A stretch of 62,116 nucleotides of DNA from a virus, in IMG/VR virus record IMGVR_UViG_3300025913_000041, positions 1-62,116 of that record. One strand, written 5' to 3'. Shown piece by piece: positions 40,911 through 48,530 of this stretch. Below the pieces are notes generated by a model, which worked only from the letters and a program-made list of their open reading frames with translations, ran no database searches and was not told where the DNA came from. Position 1 is the first letter of the stretch. Every line of letters begins with the position of its first letter. The position numbers and the translations under genes were made by a program.

Positions 40911-41571
40911 TTCTCGACCTCCCCCAATATTCGATGTCCAGGTTTTCGAGCTCGATTTCCACGTTGACTAACCGCATCGAAACGTTATCCATTTCCTCAG
41001 ACCTTTCCGTGTAAACCTGGATGCCTTGCGACTTCTCCAGATTCGTAAGTCGCTGATTGAAAACCAATTTTCTCCAATCGCCTTCGCCGCGTCCTAGCGT
41101 ATGAGCCAGGAAAAGGTATGCAAAGTGCTGCATAGTTCCCGATTCCTTGCCAATGGATTCGACATGCTTGTGCCACTCGTCCAGGTCCGCGGCAGGCTTC
41201 CCAAACGCTTCCATACACCGAACTTCAAATTCAAGATCAAACTGACGGGCTTTAATTGGTCTTTTCCGGTCCTGATACTCTGCCTCTTTGCGGGCTGCGC
41301 GTCTCGCCTTCACCCACTCGATCACGTCGAAAGGCGTCGGAGTCTTGCCGCCAACGTTCGTGATCCAGTGCTCAACAGCGACCCGCATTTCGTCCGGCTG
41401 AATCCCAGCGCACGATAACGCCGTTATCCAAGTCGCTACCGCTATCTCATCGGCTTTCGCGCCGAACGCTTCGGTACCAGCGTAAAGCATCTGAATGTCA
41501 AGCCGGATCGAATCCATCAACCCGTTAGCGGCCAAAGCTGGCCGGTTGTCAATTTGCTCTAATTTCTCCAC
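40897..41571 (-). CDS. Hypothetical replication-module protein, 224 aa
   Basis: Helical protein encoded directly after the DUF1376 replication gene. Residues about 30-90 (KADEIAVATWITALSCAGIQ ... PFDVIEWVKARRAAR) recall helicase-loader/accessory proteins that follow DUF1376 or DnaD-like genes, but no motif is decisive. GTG start with GGGGGA ribosome-binding site. Confidence 0.55.
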   Translation of the reverse strand: MEKLEQIDNRPALAANGLMDSIRLDIQMLYAGTEAFGAKADEIAVATWITALSCAGIQPDEMRVAVEHWITNVGGKTPTPFDVIEWVKARRAARKEAEYQDRKRPIKARQFDLEFEVRCMEAFGKPAADLDEWHKHVESIGKESGTMQHFAYLFLAHTLGRGEGDWRKLVFNQRLTNLEKSQGIQVYTERSEEMDNVSMRLVNVEIELENLDIEYWGRSRNGSR

Positions 41572-42442
41572 TGATCCCCCTCTTGGCTAAAATCGCCATT
41601 GCTCCATTGCTTATCTCTTCACCCGTTGGCTTGTGGTAGCCGTTTGCGTGACCATTGCGTGACACCCCGTGCTCAGCCATCCACTTTTGAATGATCCCGA
41701 CAGGTATGCCATTCCAATTCGATGCCATACAGTGCTTGACCATCAGCGGGAATTGCTCCGGCGTGATTCCGTTCGTTTGCACCATCGTCGCAAAACTCGT
41801 TAAGCCCATCGCCTTGTACGGTGCTTGACCTTTCTCGCGTCGGTATTTCGTGAAGTCAACCCAGACCTCTCGAATGGGTTCGGTCTTGTATTCCTCAGGC
41901 AAAAAGTCTGAAACCATCAAATCCGCTTGCGGATTTCCCTTTGACTTCGACGTTCGTTTCCCCCTAGTACCCCCTTGTAGTTGATTACTACTTGTATTCT
42001 CTTCTCTTCTCTTCTCTTCTAATGCTATTAGGGTCGCATTAGGGGGGCTATCCGAGACCCTAATGGGGGGGCTATTAGGGGGGCTATCGCTTGGCTTATT
42101 GCCACCCCATCTTTTGTTAGCGCCAGCCACTCCCGACGCCTTAAATAGAGCGTTCTTTTGCTCCTGTTCGGCCTTGATTTGGGCCATCGGCTCATTGACC
42201 AAGCGGCCATCGACTTCTGTAAATTTGGCGCGGATCTCTTCCAACGCTTCAGCCAATTCCGCAGGGTCAGCGCCGATGCAGCGGGCAAGTTTGTTCACGT
42301 CGGACGGTACGCTGCCCTCTTTGAACTGATGGCAAAGTATCGCCATGTACGCGCCCTGAGCACGCAAAGATAGGCACTTCACGCTCTCCCCTGTCCACTT
42401 GTCGATGTAAAGCGGGAACCAGTCTAAAGAGGCAACGGCCAT
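41549..42442 (-). CDS. DUF1376-containing replication initiation-like protein
   Basis: A 297-residue protein. The N-terminal 85 residues (WFPLYIDKWTGESVKCLSLR ... GAYMAILCHQFKEG) are the winged-helix DUF1376 domain found in phage replication initiators. A low-complexity linker with SDSPPN repeats follows, then a C-terminal helical domain that may contact a helicase. The linker DNA carries pentanucleotide and G-run repeats. Confidence 0.75.
   Translation of the reverse strand: MAVASLDWFPLYIDKWTGESVKCLSLRAQGAYMAILCHQFKEGSVPSDVNKLARCIGADPAELAEALEEIRAKFTEVDGRLVNEPMAQIKAEQEQKNALFKASGVAGANKRWGGNKPSDSPPNSPPIRVSDSPPNATLIALEEKRREENTSSNQLQGGTRGKRTSKSKGNPQADLMVSDFLPEEYKTEPIREVWVDFTKYRREKGQAPYKAMGLTSFATMVQTNGITPEQFPLMVKHCMASNWNGIPVGIIQKWMAEHGVSRNGHANGYHKPTGEEISNGAMAILAKRGISGEIRAN
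41997..42020 (-). repeat. Pentanucleotide microsatellite in DUF1376 gene
   Basis: About 4.8 units of AGAAG (CTTCT on plus) in tandem inside the coding sequence. Gain or loss of a unit would shift the reading frame, so this tract could cause phase variation or sequencing heterogeneity. Confidence 0.8.
42039..42088. repeat. Direct repeat with G-runs in DUF1376 gene
   Basis: ATTAGGGGGGCTATC occurs at 42039 and again at 42074, 35 bases apart, with a GGGGGGG run between. It encodes the duplicated SDSPPN linker. Confidence 0.75.
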
Positions 42443-42684
42443 TACTCCGCTACCCCATCCTCTTCACTTGGATACCAGTCTAAACCGTCGTCATGGGGTT
42501 CTGTTTTTGCTTTGGCTTCTTTGCGCCATCCGCACTGCATACAGAAGATCCCCGCGTCGATGAACTGCTGGATTGTTGGTCTAGGATCGGTCCCGTTCCA
42601 CGCGGTAGGTGCGCTTAATTCGTCCTCTCCGCAGTTCGGGCATAGCGGCCAACCATCGGCGCGAAACTCTGTAAAGTCGCTCAT
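42442..42684 (-). CDS. Zinc-ribbon protein, 80 aa
   Basis: CPNC and CMQC pairs about 33 residues apart suggest a zinc ribbon. Acidic C-terminus (SEEDGVAE). Located directly upstream of the DUF1376 gene and coupled by TAATG. Confidence 0.6.
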   Translation of the reverse strand: MSDFTEFRADGWPLCPNCGEDELSAPTAWNGTDPRPTIQQFIDAGIFCMQCGWRKEAKAKTEPHDDGLDWYPSEEDGVAE

Positions 42685-43031
42685 ACCGGGGCCTCATTGA
42701 GCATATCGCGTAGATAAACTAACCATTCGGTACCCTCACGAGTTATCGTGACTCTGGCGATATGTTCGCCATCTTCGACCGACCAAGCAACATCGAACAT
42801 TTTCCGAGCGCCCCATGATTTGACCGTTCCGCGCCGATGCTCTACGCCGTCGCTATCTATGGCTGTACCGCAAACGCCTTGATTCTTGATGTACTCGAAG
42901 TGCAGTTTTAGAGTCCCGCCGTGACGGGCACATTGGATCATCAACCGCAAGGCATTGTCACTGATTTGAGGCGGCGAATAAATGGGAATCCGCAAGGGGC
43001 GACGGAAGACCTTCCCGATGGTGTCAGACAT
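42681..43031 (-). CDS. Hypothetical protein, 116 aa
   Basis: ATG 43031 overlaps the upstream stop (TAATG). Begins MSDTIGKVFRRPLRIPIYSP; beta-rich middle. Unknown function. Confidence 0.55.
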   Translation of the reverse strand: MSDTIGKVFRRPLRIPIYSPPQISDNALRLMIQCARHGGTLKLHFEYIKNQGVCGTAIDSDGVEHRRGTVKSWGARKMFDVAWSVEDGEHIARVTITREGTEWLVYLRDMLNEAPV

Positions 43032-43678
43032 TAGAGGACACCTTCGAACAGATTCAATTCCCGATTTAAAGAAAGCGCCCCTGGCATTTCGTCTGGCAGT
43101 AGTTGCCACGCCCATAAACCGCCTTTCGTGAATCCAACGTGCCGGAATCCAGCGAGCAGATAACAGTAACCGTACAAGATCGTTCCGCGTCTTTTAGTGG
43201 GATTAACATGCTTTGGGTCTACAAAGGTAATCATGCCAAGGTCGGGCGGCGTACCGTAGAAAGCGCGGGTATGCGACACAGCTGCTCGAATCAAGTCAGA
43301 GGACAGATAAGCCGATTCGTTTCGGAAAAGCGAATTTACCCAAGCACCGGCCCAAGCATGTTTAACGTACTGAGCGAACGGCCAGGAAGTGACCCATAGC
43401 GCCTCAGCTTTATAAGGTCCATCAACACGAAACACGCAACACCGGCCAGGTGGCACAAATTGAGGAGTGCCTATCTTTTGGCGGTTATAGTGGCGATCCG
43501 CAAGAGGCAAAGCAGAAGGATCGCAACGGCTGGACTTAACCCAAGGGGAAAAGAAAAGCCCCGTGGAGTGATCTTCGGTGAGTCTGCAACGGGCGGAACA
43601 CGGGTCATTAACCGTATGCCCTCCCACGTCAGAGTCACCCCTCGGGGCTGTCAACAGATAATTCGATTGTCGTTGCAT
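43031..43678 (-). CDS. Conserved phage protein of unknown function, 215 aa
   Basis: The core DPSALPLADRHYNRQK, FVPPGRC, ALWVTSWPFAQYVKHAWAG and GMITFVDPKHV ... GFRHVGFTKGG is a recognisable phage family of unknown role. The first about 45 residues look unlike protein and are encoded by a highly folded RNA (43557-43649). ATG 43678 has a GGAAGGA ribosome-binding site nine bases upstream. No standard start exists between the folded region and the conserved core, so either the RNA is translated or a rare start is used. Confidence 0.65.
   Translation of the reverse strand: MQRQSNYLLTAPRGDSDVGGHTVNDPCSARCRLTEDHSTGLFFSPWVKSSRCDPSALPLADRHYNRQKIGTPQFVPPGRCCVFRVDGPYKAEALWVTSWPFAQYVKHAWAGAWVNSLFRNESAYLSSDLIRAAVSHTRAFYGTPPDLGMITFVDPKHVNPTKRRGTILYGYCYLLAGFRHVGFTKGGLWAWQLLPDEMPGALSLNRELNLFEGVL
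43549..43649 (-). ncRNA. Highly structured RNA with terminator-like tail
   Basis: On the minus strand AGCCCCG-A-GGGGTGA (43649-43635) pairs with TCACTCC-A-CGGGGCT (43571-43557): 14 bp with one A/A mismatch and one G-U. Inside, GGGC-ATACGG (43621-43612) pairs with CCGTGT...GCCC (43603-43591). TTTTCTTTT follows. The structure lies about 75-170 nt downstream of a promoter. It may be an attenuator, leader riboregulator or sRNA. Coding potential of the same bases is poor. Confidence 0.55.
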
Positions 43679-43726
43679 GATCTTCGTTCCTTCCGGGTTG
43701 CAAACCGGGGCGTTCTCGCCGTGTCT

Positions 43727-43755
43727 ATTTTACCTTCTCTTCCAATTCAACACAA
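43727..43755 (-). promoter_or_regulatory. Promoter upstream of structured RNA
   Basis: -35 TTGTGT (43755-43750), 17-bp spacer, -10 TAAAAT (43732-43727). It lies between the methylase stop and the structured RNA, so the downstream operon can be transcribed independently. Confidence 0.5.
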
Positions 43756-43784
43756 GCCTAGTTTTTCTTTGTCTCTACTGGGGG

Positions 43785-44681
43785 TTATTCGATTGGTGAG
43801 AGGGATTCAAAGTCTGAGAACAAACCGGCCTTCAAACAATGGGGCGAGCACCATAACCGTTCCCTCGCTGCATTATCTCGTCCGCGTCCGTTTCCTTGCG
43901 ATCCCATGCCACCCCGCGCTTTCCAGTGGATGCACTCCCAATTCGATGGGAACGTGTGTTCACCGTCGTAACCTGCAACCACGATCCTAAGTAACGGATT
44001 CGAGCCGTTCTCAATGGCCCATTTTGCAACGTCGCCGCTCACTGAATCCATGCCGTAAACGTCCTCGCACTCTTCAAGCGAATATGGCGGGTCGAGGAAG
44101 ATACCGGTAACGCCGTGTTTTTCGGCCACGCTTGGCCCTAGAACGCGGGTCCAGTCCCCGCAAGCAATTCGAACGCGGATAAGGCGTCTTTGAAGGTCCA
44201 GGAACCATTGCTCTAATGCGGCTGGGGAAGGGCCACCCGTGCCCGCGTCGCCGAGATGCGGCAACTGCCTCGCCTCGGCAACGCACCAACCGGACCCTAT
44301 CCAAGTTGAAGCGCCCCAAACCCACCAGCCCGCTACCTTTGGATCATAGTAATCTGGGTCACTCTTCATGCGTTCCGTTAGTTCTTCGCGCTGAGAAAGT
44401 AGCCACTTGTGCCGAGCCAAGATATCGCACTCAGAAACGGGGTTAAATGCCCACTCAGCCGTTTTGATAGGATCGGCCCGTACAGAACGCCAGAAGCACG
44501 TAAGGAAGCCGTTTAAGTCGTTTACCGTCTCAGTGCCGGGAAGACTTGGGCGATTAAGGAGGACGGCACAAGACCCGCAGAAGGGCTCGACGAAATTCGG
44601 TACGTCGCCCAGTCGTGTCCATATCAGATCGGCTACCGCTGATTTTCCACCAAATTGAGGATAGGGAGCCTGTAATCTCAC
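43785..44681 (-). CDS. Dam-like N6-adenine DNA methyltransferase (D12 class)
   Basis: A 298-residue methylase. The N-terminal APYPQFGGKSAVADLI is the MethyltransfD12 start, FVEPFCGSCAVL (residues 30-41) is the SAM-binding motif I, and FLDPPYS (DPPY 197-200) is catalytic motif IV. GTG start at 44681 overlaps a 15-codon ORF. It probably methylates adenine in phage DNA to evade host restriction; no partner endonuclease is seen. Target sequence unknown. Confidence 0.88.
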   Translation of the reverse strand: MRLQAPYPQFGGKSAVADLIWTRLGDVPNFVEPFCGSCAVLLNRPSLPGTETVNDLNGFLTCFWRSVRADPIKTAEWAFNPVSECDILARHKWLLSQREELTERMKSDPDYYDPKVAGWWVWGASTWIGSGWCVAEARQLPHLGDAGTGGPSPAALEQWFLDLQRRLIRVRIACGDWTRVLGPSVAEKHGVTGIFLDPPYSLEECEDVYGMDSVSGDVAKWAIENGSNPLLRIVVAGYDGEHTFPSNWECIHWKARGGMGSQGNGRGRDNAARERLWCSPHCLKAGLFSDFESLSPIE

Positions 44682-44725
44682 GTCTCATCCTCACAGATCC
44701 AAAACACATCAACGTCTATTGTCAT
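44678..44725 (-). CDS. 15-residue coupling ORF
   Basis: Encodes MTIDVDVFWICEDET. Its ATG overlaps the previous stop and its stop overlaps the methylase GTG (GTGA). Probably a bridge for translational coupling to the weak GTG start. Confidence 0.4.
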   Translation of the reverse strand: MTIDVDVFWICEDET

Positions 44726-44841
44726 GGCGTATCATCCTCATCATCCCACCGCTTTTTCTCAGGCTTGAGCATAAGGTACAGGAGAGTAAAACCACCGAGA
44801 CAGCCGATAGTGAATAGCAGTTTTCCTATTGTCTCAATCAC
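44722..44841 (-). CDS. Small transmembrane protein, 39 aa
   Basis: GTG start at 44841 overlaps the upstream stop. One hydrophobic helix (LLFTIGCLGGFTLLYLML) and a charged tail (KPEKKRWDDEDDTP). First of several tiny membrane proteins in this stretch. Confidence 0.55.
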   Translation of the reverse strand: MIETIGKLLFTIGCLGGFTLLYLMLKPEKKRWDDEDDTP

Positions 44842-45056
44842 GGCCTTGTCTCCCAATCCATGAATGACCATGAGGCTTGCTCCTGACTAAAGAACTCGGG
44901 ACCGGTAGGCTCGTTGCCATCTATGCGCCATTGCCATTTGAACTGTGATCCGTCCCAGGATCGAATCAGCGAATAGCGTTGATGCCGGTATTCGCGAACG
45001 TACTCGCAGTGTGGCCGTTTTTTGGACGGGTAGAAGATGCGATCTATCCAGGTCAT
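44838..45056 (-). CDS. Hypothetical protein, 72 aa
   Basis: Basic, aromatic-rich protein (MTWIDRIFYPSKKRPHCEYV). Overlaps both neighbours by four bases. No recognised domain. Confidence 0.55.
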   Translation of the reverse strand: MTWIDRIFYPSKKRPHCEYVREYRHQRYSLIRSWDGSQFKWQWRIDGNEPTGPEFFSQEQASWSFMDWETRP

Positions 45057-45184
45057 GATTTTTGCTCACTGTCTGTCGTAACCCTCCCAACCCATCGAAC
45101 CGCAAAGCAGACAAACGCATAGAGCGCCCCGCAGAGCGAACCGGATATCAGAGCTATTGCCAGCAGTATGTAGATCGTTGTCAT
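45053..45184 (-). CDS. Small transmembrane protein, 43 aa
   Basis: ATG 45184 overlaps the upstream stop. Hydrophobic residues 4-32 (IYILLAIALISGSLCGALYA) then a polar tail. May act with the adjacent membrane proteins. Confidence 0.55.
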   Translation of the reverse strand: MTTIYILLAIALISGSLCGALYAFVCFAVRWVGRVTTDSEQKS

Positions 45185-45363
45185 TGGTTCCTCTCTTTGA
45201 TCGCGTCTCGGATCTCGTCTAGCACAGAGCAGATCGCGGCCAATGCAATAAACACCGAGGCCACGACGAGACATGACCCAAAATTGTGACCGTCAAGAAC
45301 TAAACCAATCCCGATTGAACCGGCTAAGCATCCAATGTAGAGGTAAATGAGCCAGATCCTCAT
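45181..45363 (-). CDS. Small membrane protein, 60 aa
   Basis: Two hydrophobic segments (residues 3-23 and 30-47) and a charged C-terminal helix (DEIRDAIKERNQ). Holin-like topology, but no lysis gene is adjacent. Confidence 0.55.
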   Translation of the reverse strand: MRIWLIYLYIGCLAGSIGIGLVLDGHNFGSCLVVASVFIALAAICSVLDEIRDAIKERNQ

Positions 45364-45917
45364 TTCCGGTTCTCCTGCGCCAACACCCCAAGCAGTTTCG
45401 TTACCGATTCGGCCCAGTGCTGGATAGATACCGGTACGTTTAGATCGCTATGGATCTTGCCCCATTCTTTGCGGACTAGATCGAGCATGTCGTAGCGTTC
45501 TCGTTCCGGGTCGAATGGATCGGAAGATGGCATCTCTTTGTCTGCGAGGGCCTGGAGTTCACTATAGAGCGATAACAGCCGTGTAACTGTGCCCGAAGCC
45601 GGAGCGTCATTTGTGAGCCGCCCTATTTCGTCCATCGGCTCACGTAGCTCATCAACGATCTCGGCTAGTCCCCTTACCTCTATCTGAGACTCAGGTGTGA
45701 AGGGCTCTTGCTTGGTTGCGGGTTGGATCGGGCGGCAAAACCGAGCATCGACAAGGATCATGCCTTCAATCATCGAGTCAGACAACGGGAACGTACTAAG
45801 CCATTCGCCATCGCGCGGGCTCCAGAAAAAAGAGTCTTCGGTTAGATCGGTCGATAGTTTGATATCTGGTATCTCGTAACCATCGAGCGGAGTCGGGTTT
45901 GTTGGTGGTTTGTTCAT
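45360..45917 (-). CDS. Hypothetical protein, 185 aa
   Basis: Soluble acidic protein with an N-terminal proline-rich part (NKPPTNPTPLDGYEIPDI) and a helical C-terminal half. No recognised family. Confidence 0.55.
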   Translation of the reverse strand: MNKPPTNPTPLDGYEIPDIKLSTDLTEDSFFWSPRDGEWLSTFPLSDSMIEGMILVDARFCRPIQPATKQEPFTPESQIEVRGLAEIVDELREPMDEIGRLTNDAPASGTVTRLLSLYSELQALADKEMPSSDPFDPERERYDMLDLVRKEWGKIHSDLNVPVSIQHWAESVTKLLGVLAQENRK

Positions 45918-46018
45918 AAGGTTTTTCCAAAGCAGCCGTAAATCTCAACGGCAAAGAATAAAGCGAGTACGACCCATAGGGGCCAACGGTCAAAGCGTGG
46001 TAGTGGAGTGAGGTTCAT
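45914..46018 (-). CDS. Small transmembrane protein, 34 aa
   Basis: Encodes a single hydrophobic helix (WPLWVVLALFFAVEIYGCF). Its start and stop both overlap neighbours by four bases (ATGA). Likely membrane peptide. Confidence 0.5.
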   Translation of the reverse strand: MNLTPLPRFDRWPLWVVLALFFAVEIYGCFGKTL

Positions 46019-46317
46019 GATTTCCACTCTCCGATGTGCAGTTGCGAATGATGACGAAGGCACAAAATTTTGAGGTTGTCGTGCGAATGACGCAGTTCAG
46101 GATGCGCCGCTTTCGTGCGGGTGTGATGGACTTCGATAGGACCCGCGCATTCTCCCTGTCCGGCCATCTCGCAAACGTTTCCTCTCTCAGCGATCAGAGC
46201 GGCCTTCGTTACGGCATCTTCGCGCTTGTTCTTCTTGCCGCGTTTCCCGATCTTGGATAAACCCGCAAGGGTCTTCCATGAACCGTCTGGATTCTTGCGG
46301 ATGTCGGTTCGCTTCAT
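46015..46317 (-). CDS. HNH-type endonuclease, 100 aa
   Basis: The C-terminal EVHHTRTKAAHPELRHSHDN and LKILCLRHHSQLH form a beta-beta-alpha HNH core with HH and NL...C..HH. A CEMAGQGEC segment may hold zinc. The basic N-terminus (KRGKKNKRED) binds DNA. Likely processes recombination or replication intermediates rather than being mobile, as it is embedded in the operon. Confidence 0.7.
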   Translation of the reverse strand: MKRTDIRKNPDGSWKTLAGLSKIGKRGKKNKREDAVTKAALIAERGNVCEMAGQGECAGPIEVHHTRTKAAHPELRHSHDNLKILCLRHHSQLHIGEWKS

Positions 46318-46721
46318 CTCTTCACCGTTGAGTAGCGTGTCCCGAGATTCCGAATATCAGCCGCCAAAGCAAGATAACCGGCTCCAATGTCCTCGCGCTT
46401 GATGATCGTGACCGGGTGTCCATTTGCTGCCATCATCTTTGCCTTGACCCTGAATACCGCCGTGACCATCCCCTTGACGTCCTCGCGAACCGTTTGAAGA
46501 TCGGGACCCGGTAGCGTGTACTCAAAGTCCAGAACGAACTTGACCGCCCGCCGCTTAACTGACTTCTCCAAAAGCGTGTACGGCACTTGACATTGCAGCA
46601 ACTTGATAAGGCCCTTGCGCTCCCGATCTTTCAATTCAAGATAGCGAGCGGCCTCGGCAGTAGAGTCGAACTTGCGCTGGTCGATAGTGACTTTTTGCGC
46701 CCTGTACTTATTGGGCTTCAT
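46314..46721 (-). CDS. DUF1064 putative nuclease
   Basis: A 135-residue protein beginning MKPNKYRAQKVTIDQRKFDS, the DUF1064 hallmark, followed by EAARYLELKDRERKGLIKLL and FVLDFEY. The family is thought to be a restriction-endonuclease-fold or Holliday-junction-resolvase-like nuclease. ATG 46721 overlaps the upstream stop. Confidence 0.75.
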   Translation of the reverse strand: MKPNKYRAQKVTIDQRKFDSTAEAARYLELKDRERKGLIKLLQCQVPYTLLEKSVKRRAVKFVLDFEYTLPGPDLQTVREDVKGMVTAVFRVKAKMMAANGHPVTIIKREDIGAGYLALAADIRNLGTRYSTVKR

Positions 46722-46990
46722 GCCACCACCCACTTACGCGCCTCTGCAACCTCACCGGCTTCCCATCCGTTAACCGATTCTTTAAGGAACGTCTTACCCG
46801 CGTCAGTTTCTAGGAAGTCATGGCAAGCCGTACAAAGCGAGTAGAACCCTGCGTCACCCTCGTTGACGCAGAAGCAGGACCAATAGAAGTCGCCTATCTG
46901 GATCGGATTCGTTTCCGTCTTGTACCAGCACCCCTCGCACCGCCGAACCTTTTGGGATTTGTGTCTCGACTCGCTGTAAACGCTGCTCAC
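46718..46990 (-). CDS. Cys-rich zinc-binding-like protein, 90 aa
   Basis: CEGC and CTAC pairs plus CFC suggest metal binding (KVRRCEGCWYKTE ... SLCTACHDFL). Tryptophan-rich C-terminus. Unknown function. Confidence 0.6.
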   Translation of the reverse strand: MSSVYSESRHKSQKVRRCEGCWYKTETNPIQIGDFYWSCFCVNEGDAGFYSLCTACHDFLETDAGKTFLKESVNGWEAGEVAEARKWVVA

Positions 46991-47154
46991 GTCTTATCTC
47001 CCGTAGCGGCTGACTCTCTCAAAGCTGCTAAAGCGTTTTGAAGGCATGATTCGCAAAGCCAAAGCCAGTTGTCTTTACTGTGGAATTCGGCGCATAGCTT
47101 TTTCTCGTCGCAGTCGTCACGCACCTCAATAACGATGTCGCTAAGGATTCTCAT
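46987..47154 (-). CDS. Hypothetical protein, 55 aa
   Basis: ATG 47154 overlaps the PolX-like gene stop. Contains CESC and an upstream Cys pair; acidic (IVIEVRDDCDEKKLC). Possibly a small zinc protein. Confidence 0.55.
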   Translation of the reverse strand: MRILSDIVIEVRDDCDEKKLCAEFHSKDNWLWLCESCLQNALAALRESAATGDKT

Positions 47155-47729
47155 TTCCTGTCCTCCGGCGCGATCCAATCAAGACCGACTGCCTTAAATA
47201 CATCCGCTTCTTCTGGCGTTTCGATCATCTTGCCGAAACTCAAAAGAGCGCCGCCCTCGATCCTCATTCCCGTTTGTAGAATCTGACCGCCTGCGGCTTT
47301 CTGCAAAACGAATCGCTTGTTAAAGTCGCCCGATCCTGTGCGAATCAAGAGAATCATTCCGTATTGGCTTGGCGGGATGACCGGAAAAATGTCTAGCGCA
47401 AATCCCTTGTATCGAAGTCGTTGGCATCCAGCGCCGCAACAGTTGACGCCGTTCTTATCAGGACGATGATCGAAAGTGCCTTCGGAAATTAAATGTTGGA
47501 CACGCGCCAACTGAAGATTAGTGACCCCGGTCGCCTCGCCAAACAAACTCAGTCCGGCGTCTTCAAACTTCGGAGCGCAAACAATCTCAATGTCTCCGCA
47601 ATCCGCTTTCTTGCGTCTAATGCTCCCGGCAATGTCGATACGCACACAAGACGCGCAGATAAGTCCGTAGGCCTCTTCTGCGTACTGCCTGGCAATCGCA
47701 AGCGGTAGTCTTTCCTTTTGTTCGCTCAC
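47151..47729 (-). CDS. Minimal DNA polymerase X-like nucleotidyltransferase
   Basis: A 192-residue protein. IDIAGSIRRKKADCGDIEIV (residues 31-50) is the family X palm signature: GSxRR, then two carboxylates D46 and E48. A third candidate carboxylate is in FALDIFPV. The HhH and 8-kDa domains of full PolX are lacking, so the enzyme is a stand-alone palm. It could act in gap repair or end processing, or add nucleotides to a small substrate. Confidence 0.75.
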   Translation of the reverse strand: MSEQKERLPLAIARQYAEEAYGLICASCVRIDIAGSIRRKKADCGDIEIVCAPKFEDAGLSLFGEATGVTNLQLARVQHLISEGTFDHRPDKNGVNCCGAGCQRLRYKGFALDIFPVIPPSQYGMILLIRTGSGDFNKRFVLQKAAGGQILQTGMRIEGGALLSFGKMIETPEEADVFKAVGLDWIAPEDRK

Positions 47730-47929
47730 GTCTTAGAACCTCCTGCGGCAACAATTTCAGCGTGACGAGCAAACTTGTTCATTTCCGAGGGTCCGATAAC
47801 GCGGGTTCGCCACCCGTCCTTGACTACCAAAAATTGATTGATCTTGCCGCAAACGATAAGGGAGCGACGACGGTCAGCGTCGTAGATTCGCTCACCCATG
47901 TCAACGGACAACCAAGAAAGCAAAGTCAC
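47726..47929 (-). CDS. Hypothetical protein, 67 aa
   Basis: GTG 47929 overlaps the upstream stop (GTGA); ATG 47899 is an alternative. Basic beta-rich protein (RRRSLIVCGKINQFLVVKDG). Confidence 0.5.
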   Translation of the reverse strand: MTLLSWLSVDMGERIYDADRRRSLIVCGKINQFLVVKDGWRTRVIGPSEMNKFARHAEIVAAGGSKT

Positions 47930-48342
47930 TTAGAACCTCCTGCGGATCTGGCTTCCAAATACGCTATGTACGATTCAAGGATGATCTTTGAGCCAGATTC
48001 GCTCGCTAGTTGATGGCCCTCGGATTTCATCGCTGGCAGCATGGCGTTGTATTCGACTCGGCATGAAGGCACCCGCGTTGAAGGCTTGGAAGATCGTTCC
48101 TTAAGGTAATTCCAACGGTCGGCCATCTGAGACAACATCCACCGATACATTGCCGATTGATGCAACACGTAGCGAGCCATTTCAATAGGAGTTCCGTCTT
48201 CACGAAATGCGGCAAGATCGACTTCGATACCTTCTGGCATATCGAAATAAAAGCATGGCCCGAATAAATTGAAGTGCTTCGGGTCCAATTCAGCGAGCCG
48301 TTTTGCTTGCTCCAGTGTTAAAGCTACTTCACTAGGGTTCAT
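47926..48342 (-). CDS. Hypothetical protein, 138 aa
   Basis: Helical protein (LEQAKRLAELDPKHFNLFGP). Overlaps both neighbours by four bases. No recognised family. Confidence 0.55.
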   Translation of the reverse strand: MNPSEVALTLEQAKRLAELDPKHFNLFGPCFYFDMPEGIEVDLAAFREDGTPIEMARYVLHQSAMYRWMLSQMADRWNYLKERSSKPSTRVPSCRVEYNAMLPAMKSEGHQLASESGSKIILESYIAYLEARSAGGSK

Positions 48343-48530
48343 GGCTTCCTCATCTTTGCCAGTGCGCGAGTTAGATCAAGGCTTGCACGTTTCAGAGCGC
48401 CCGATTCAACAGGACAACTATTCCACCAGGGAACGTCCGCTTTGGTGTCCGCAACCTTTCGAAATTCTTTGGCTTTCAGAAGGAACCGTTCGGCTTCCTG
48501 AACAGCATCTTTTAACGCTTGCTTGGTCAT
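48339..48530 (-). CDS. Hypothetical protein, 63 aa
   Basis: Predicted helical hairpin (MTKQALKDAVQEAERFLLKA). Tightly coupled; unknown function. Confidence 0.55.
   Translation of the reverse strand: MTKQALKDAVQEAERFLLKAKEFRKVADTKADVPWWNSCPVESGALKRASLDLTRALAKMRKP

Noticed and set aside
40682-40927. Minus-strand ORF of 81 codons
   Set aside because: Shadow of the 59-residue zinc-finger gene at 40731-40910, which has a strong ribosome-binding site and CxxC pairs.
41997-42088. CRISPR-like repeat array
   Set aside because: Only short in-gene repeats with no regular spacers; they encode a duplicated peptide linker.
43785-46317. Complete restriction-modification system from methylase and HNH
   Set aside because: The HNH gene at 46015 is separated by seven genes and resembles phage recombination nucleases; no specificity subunit or cognate endonuclease is seen.
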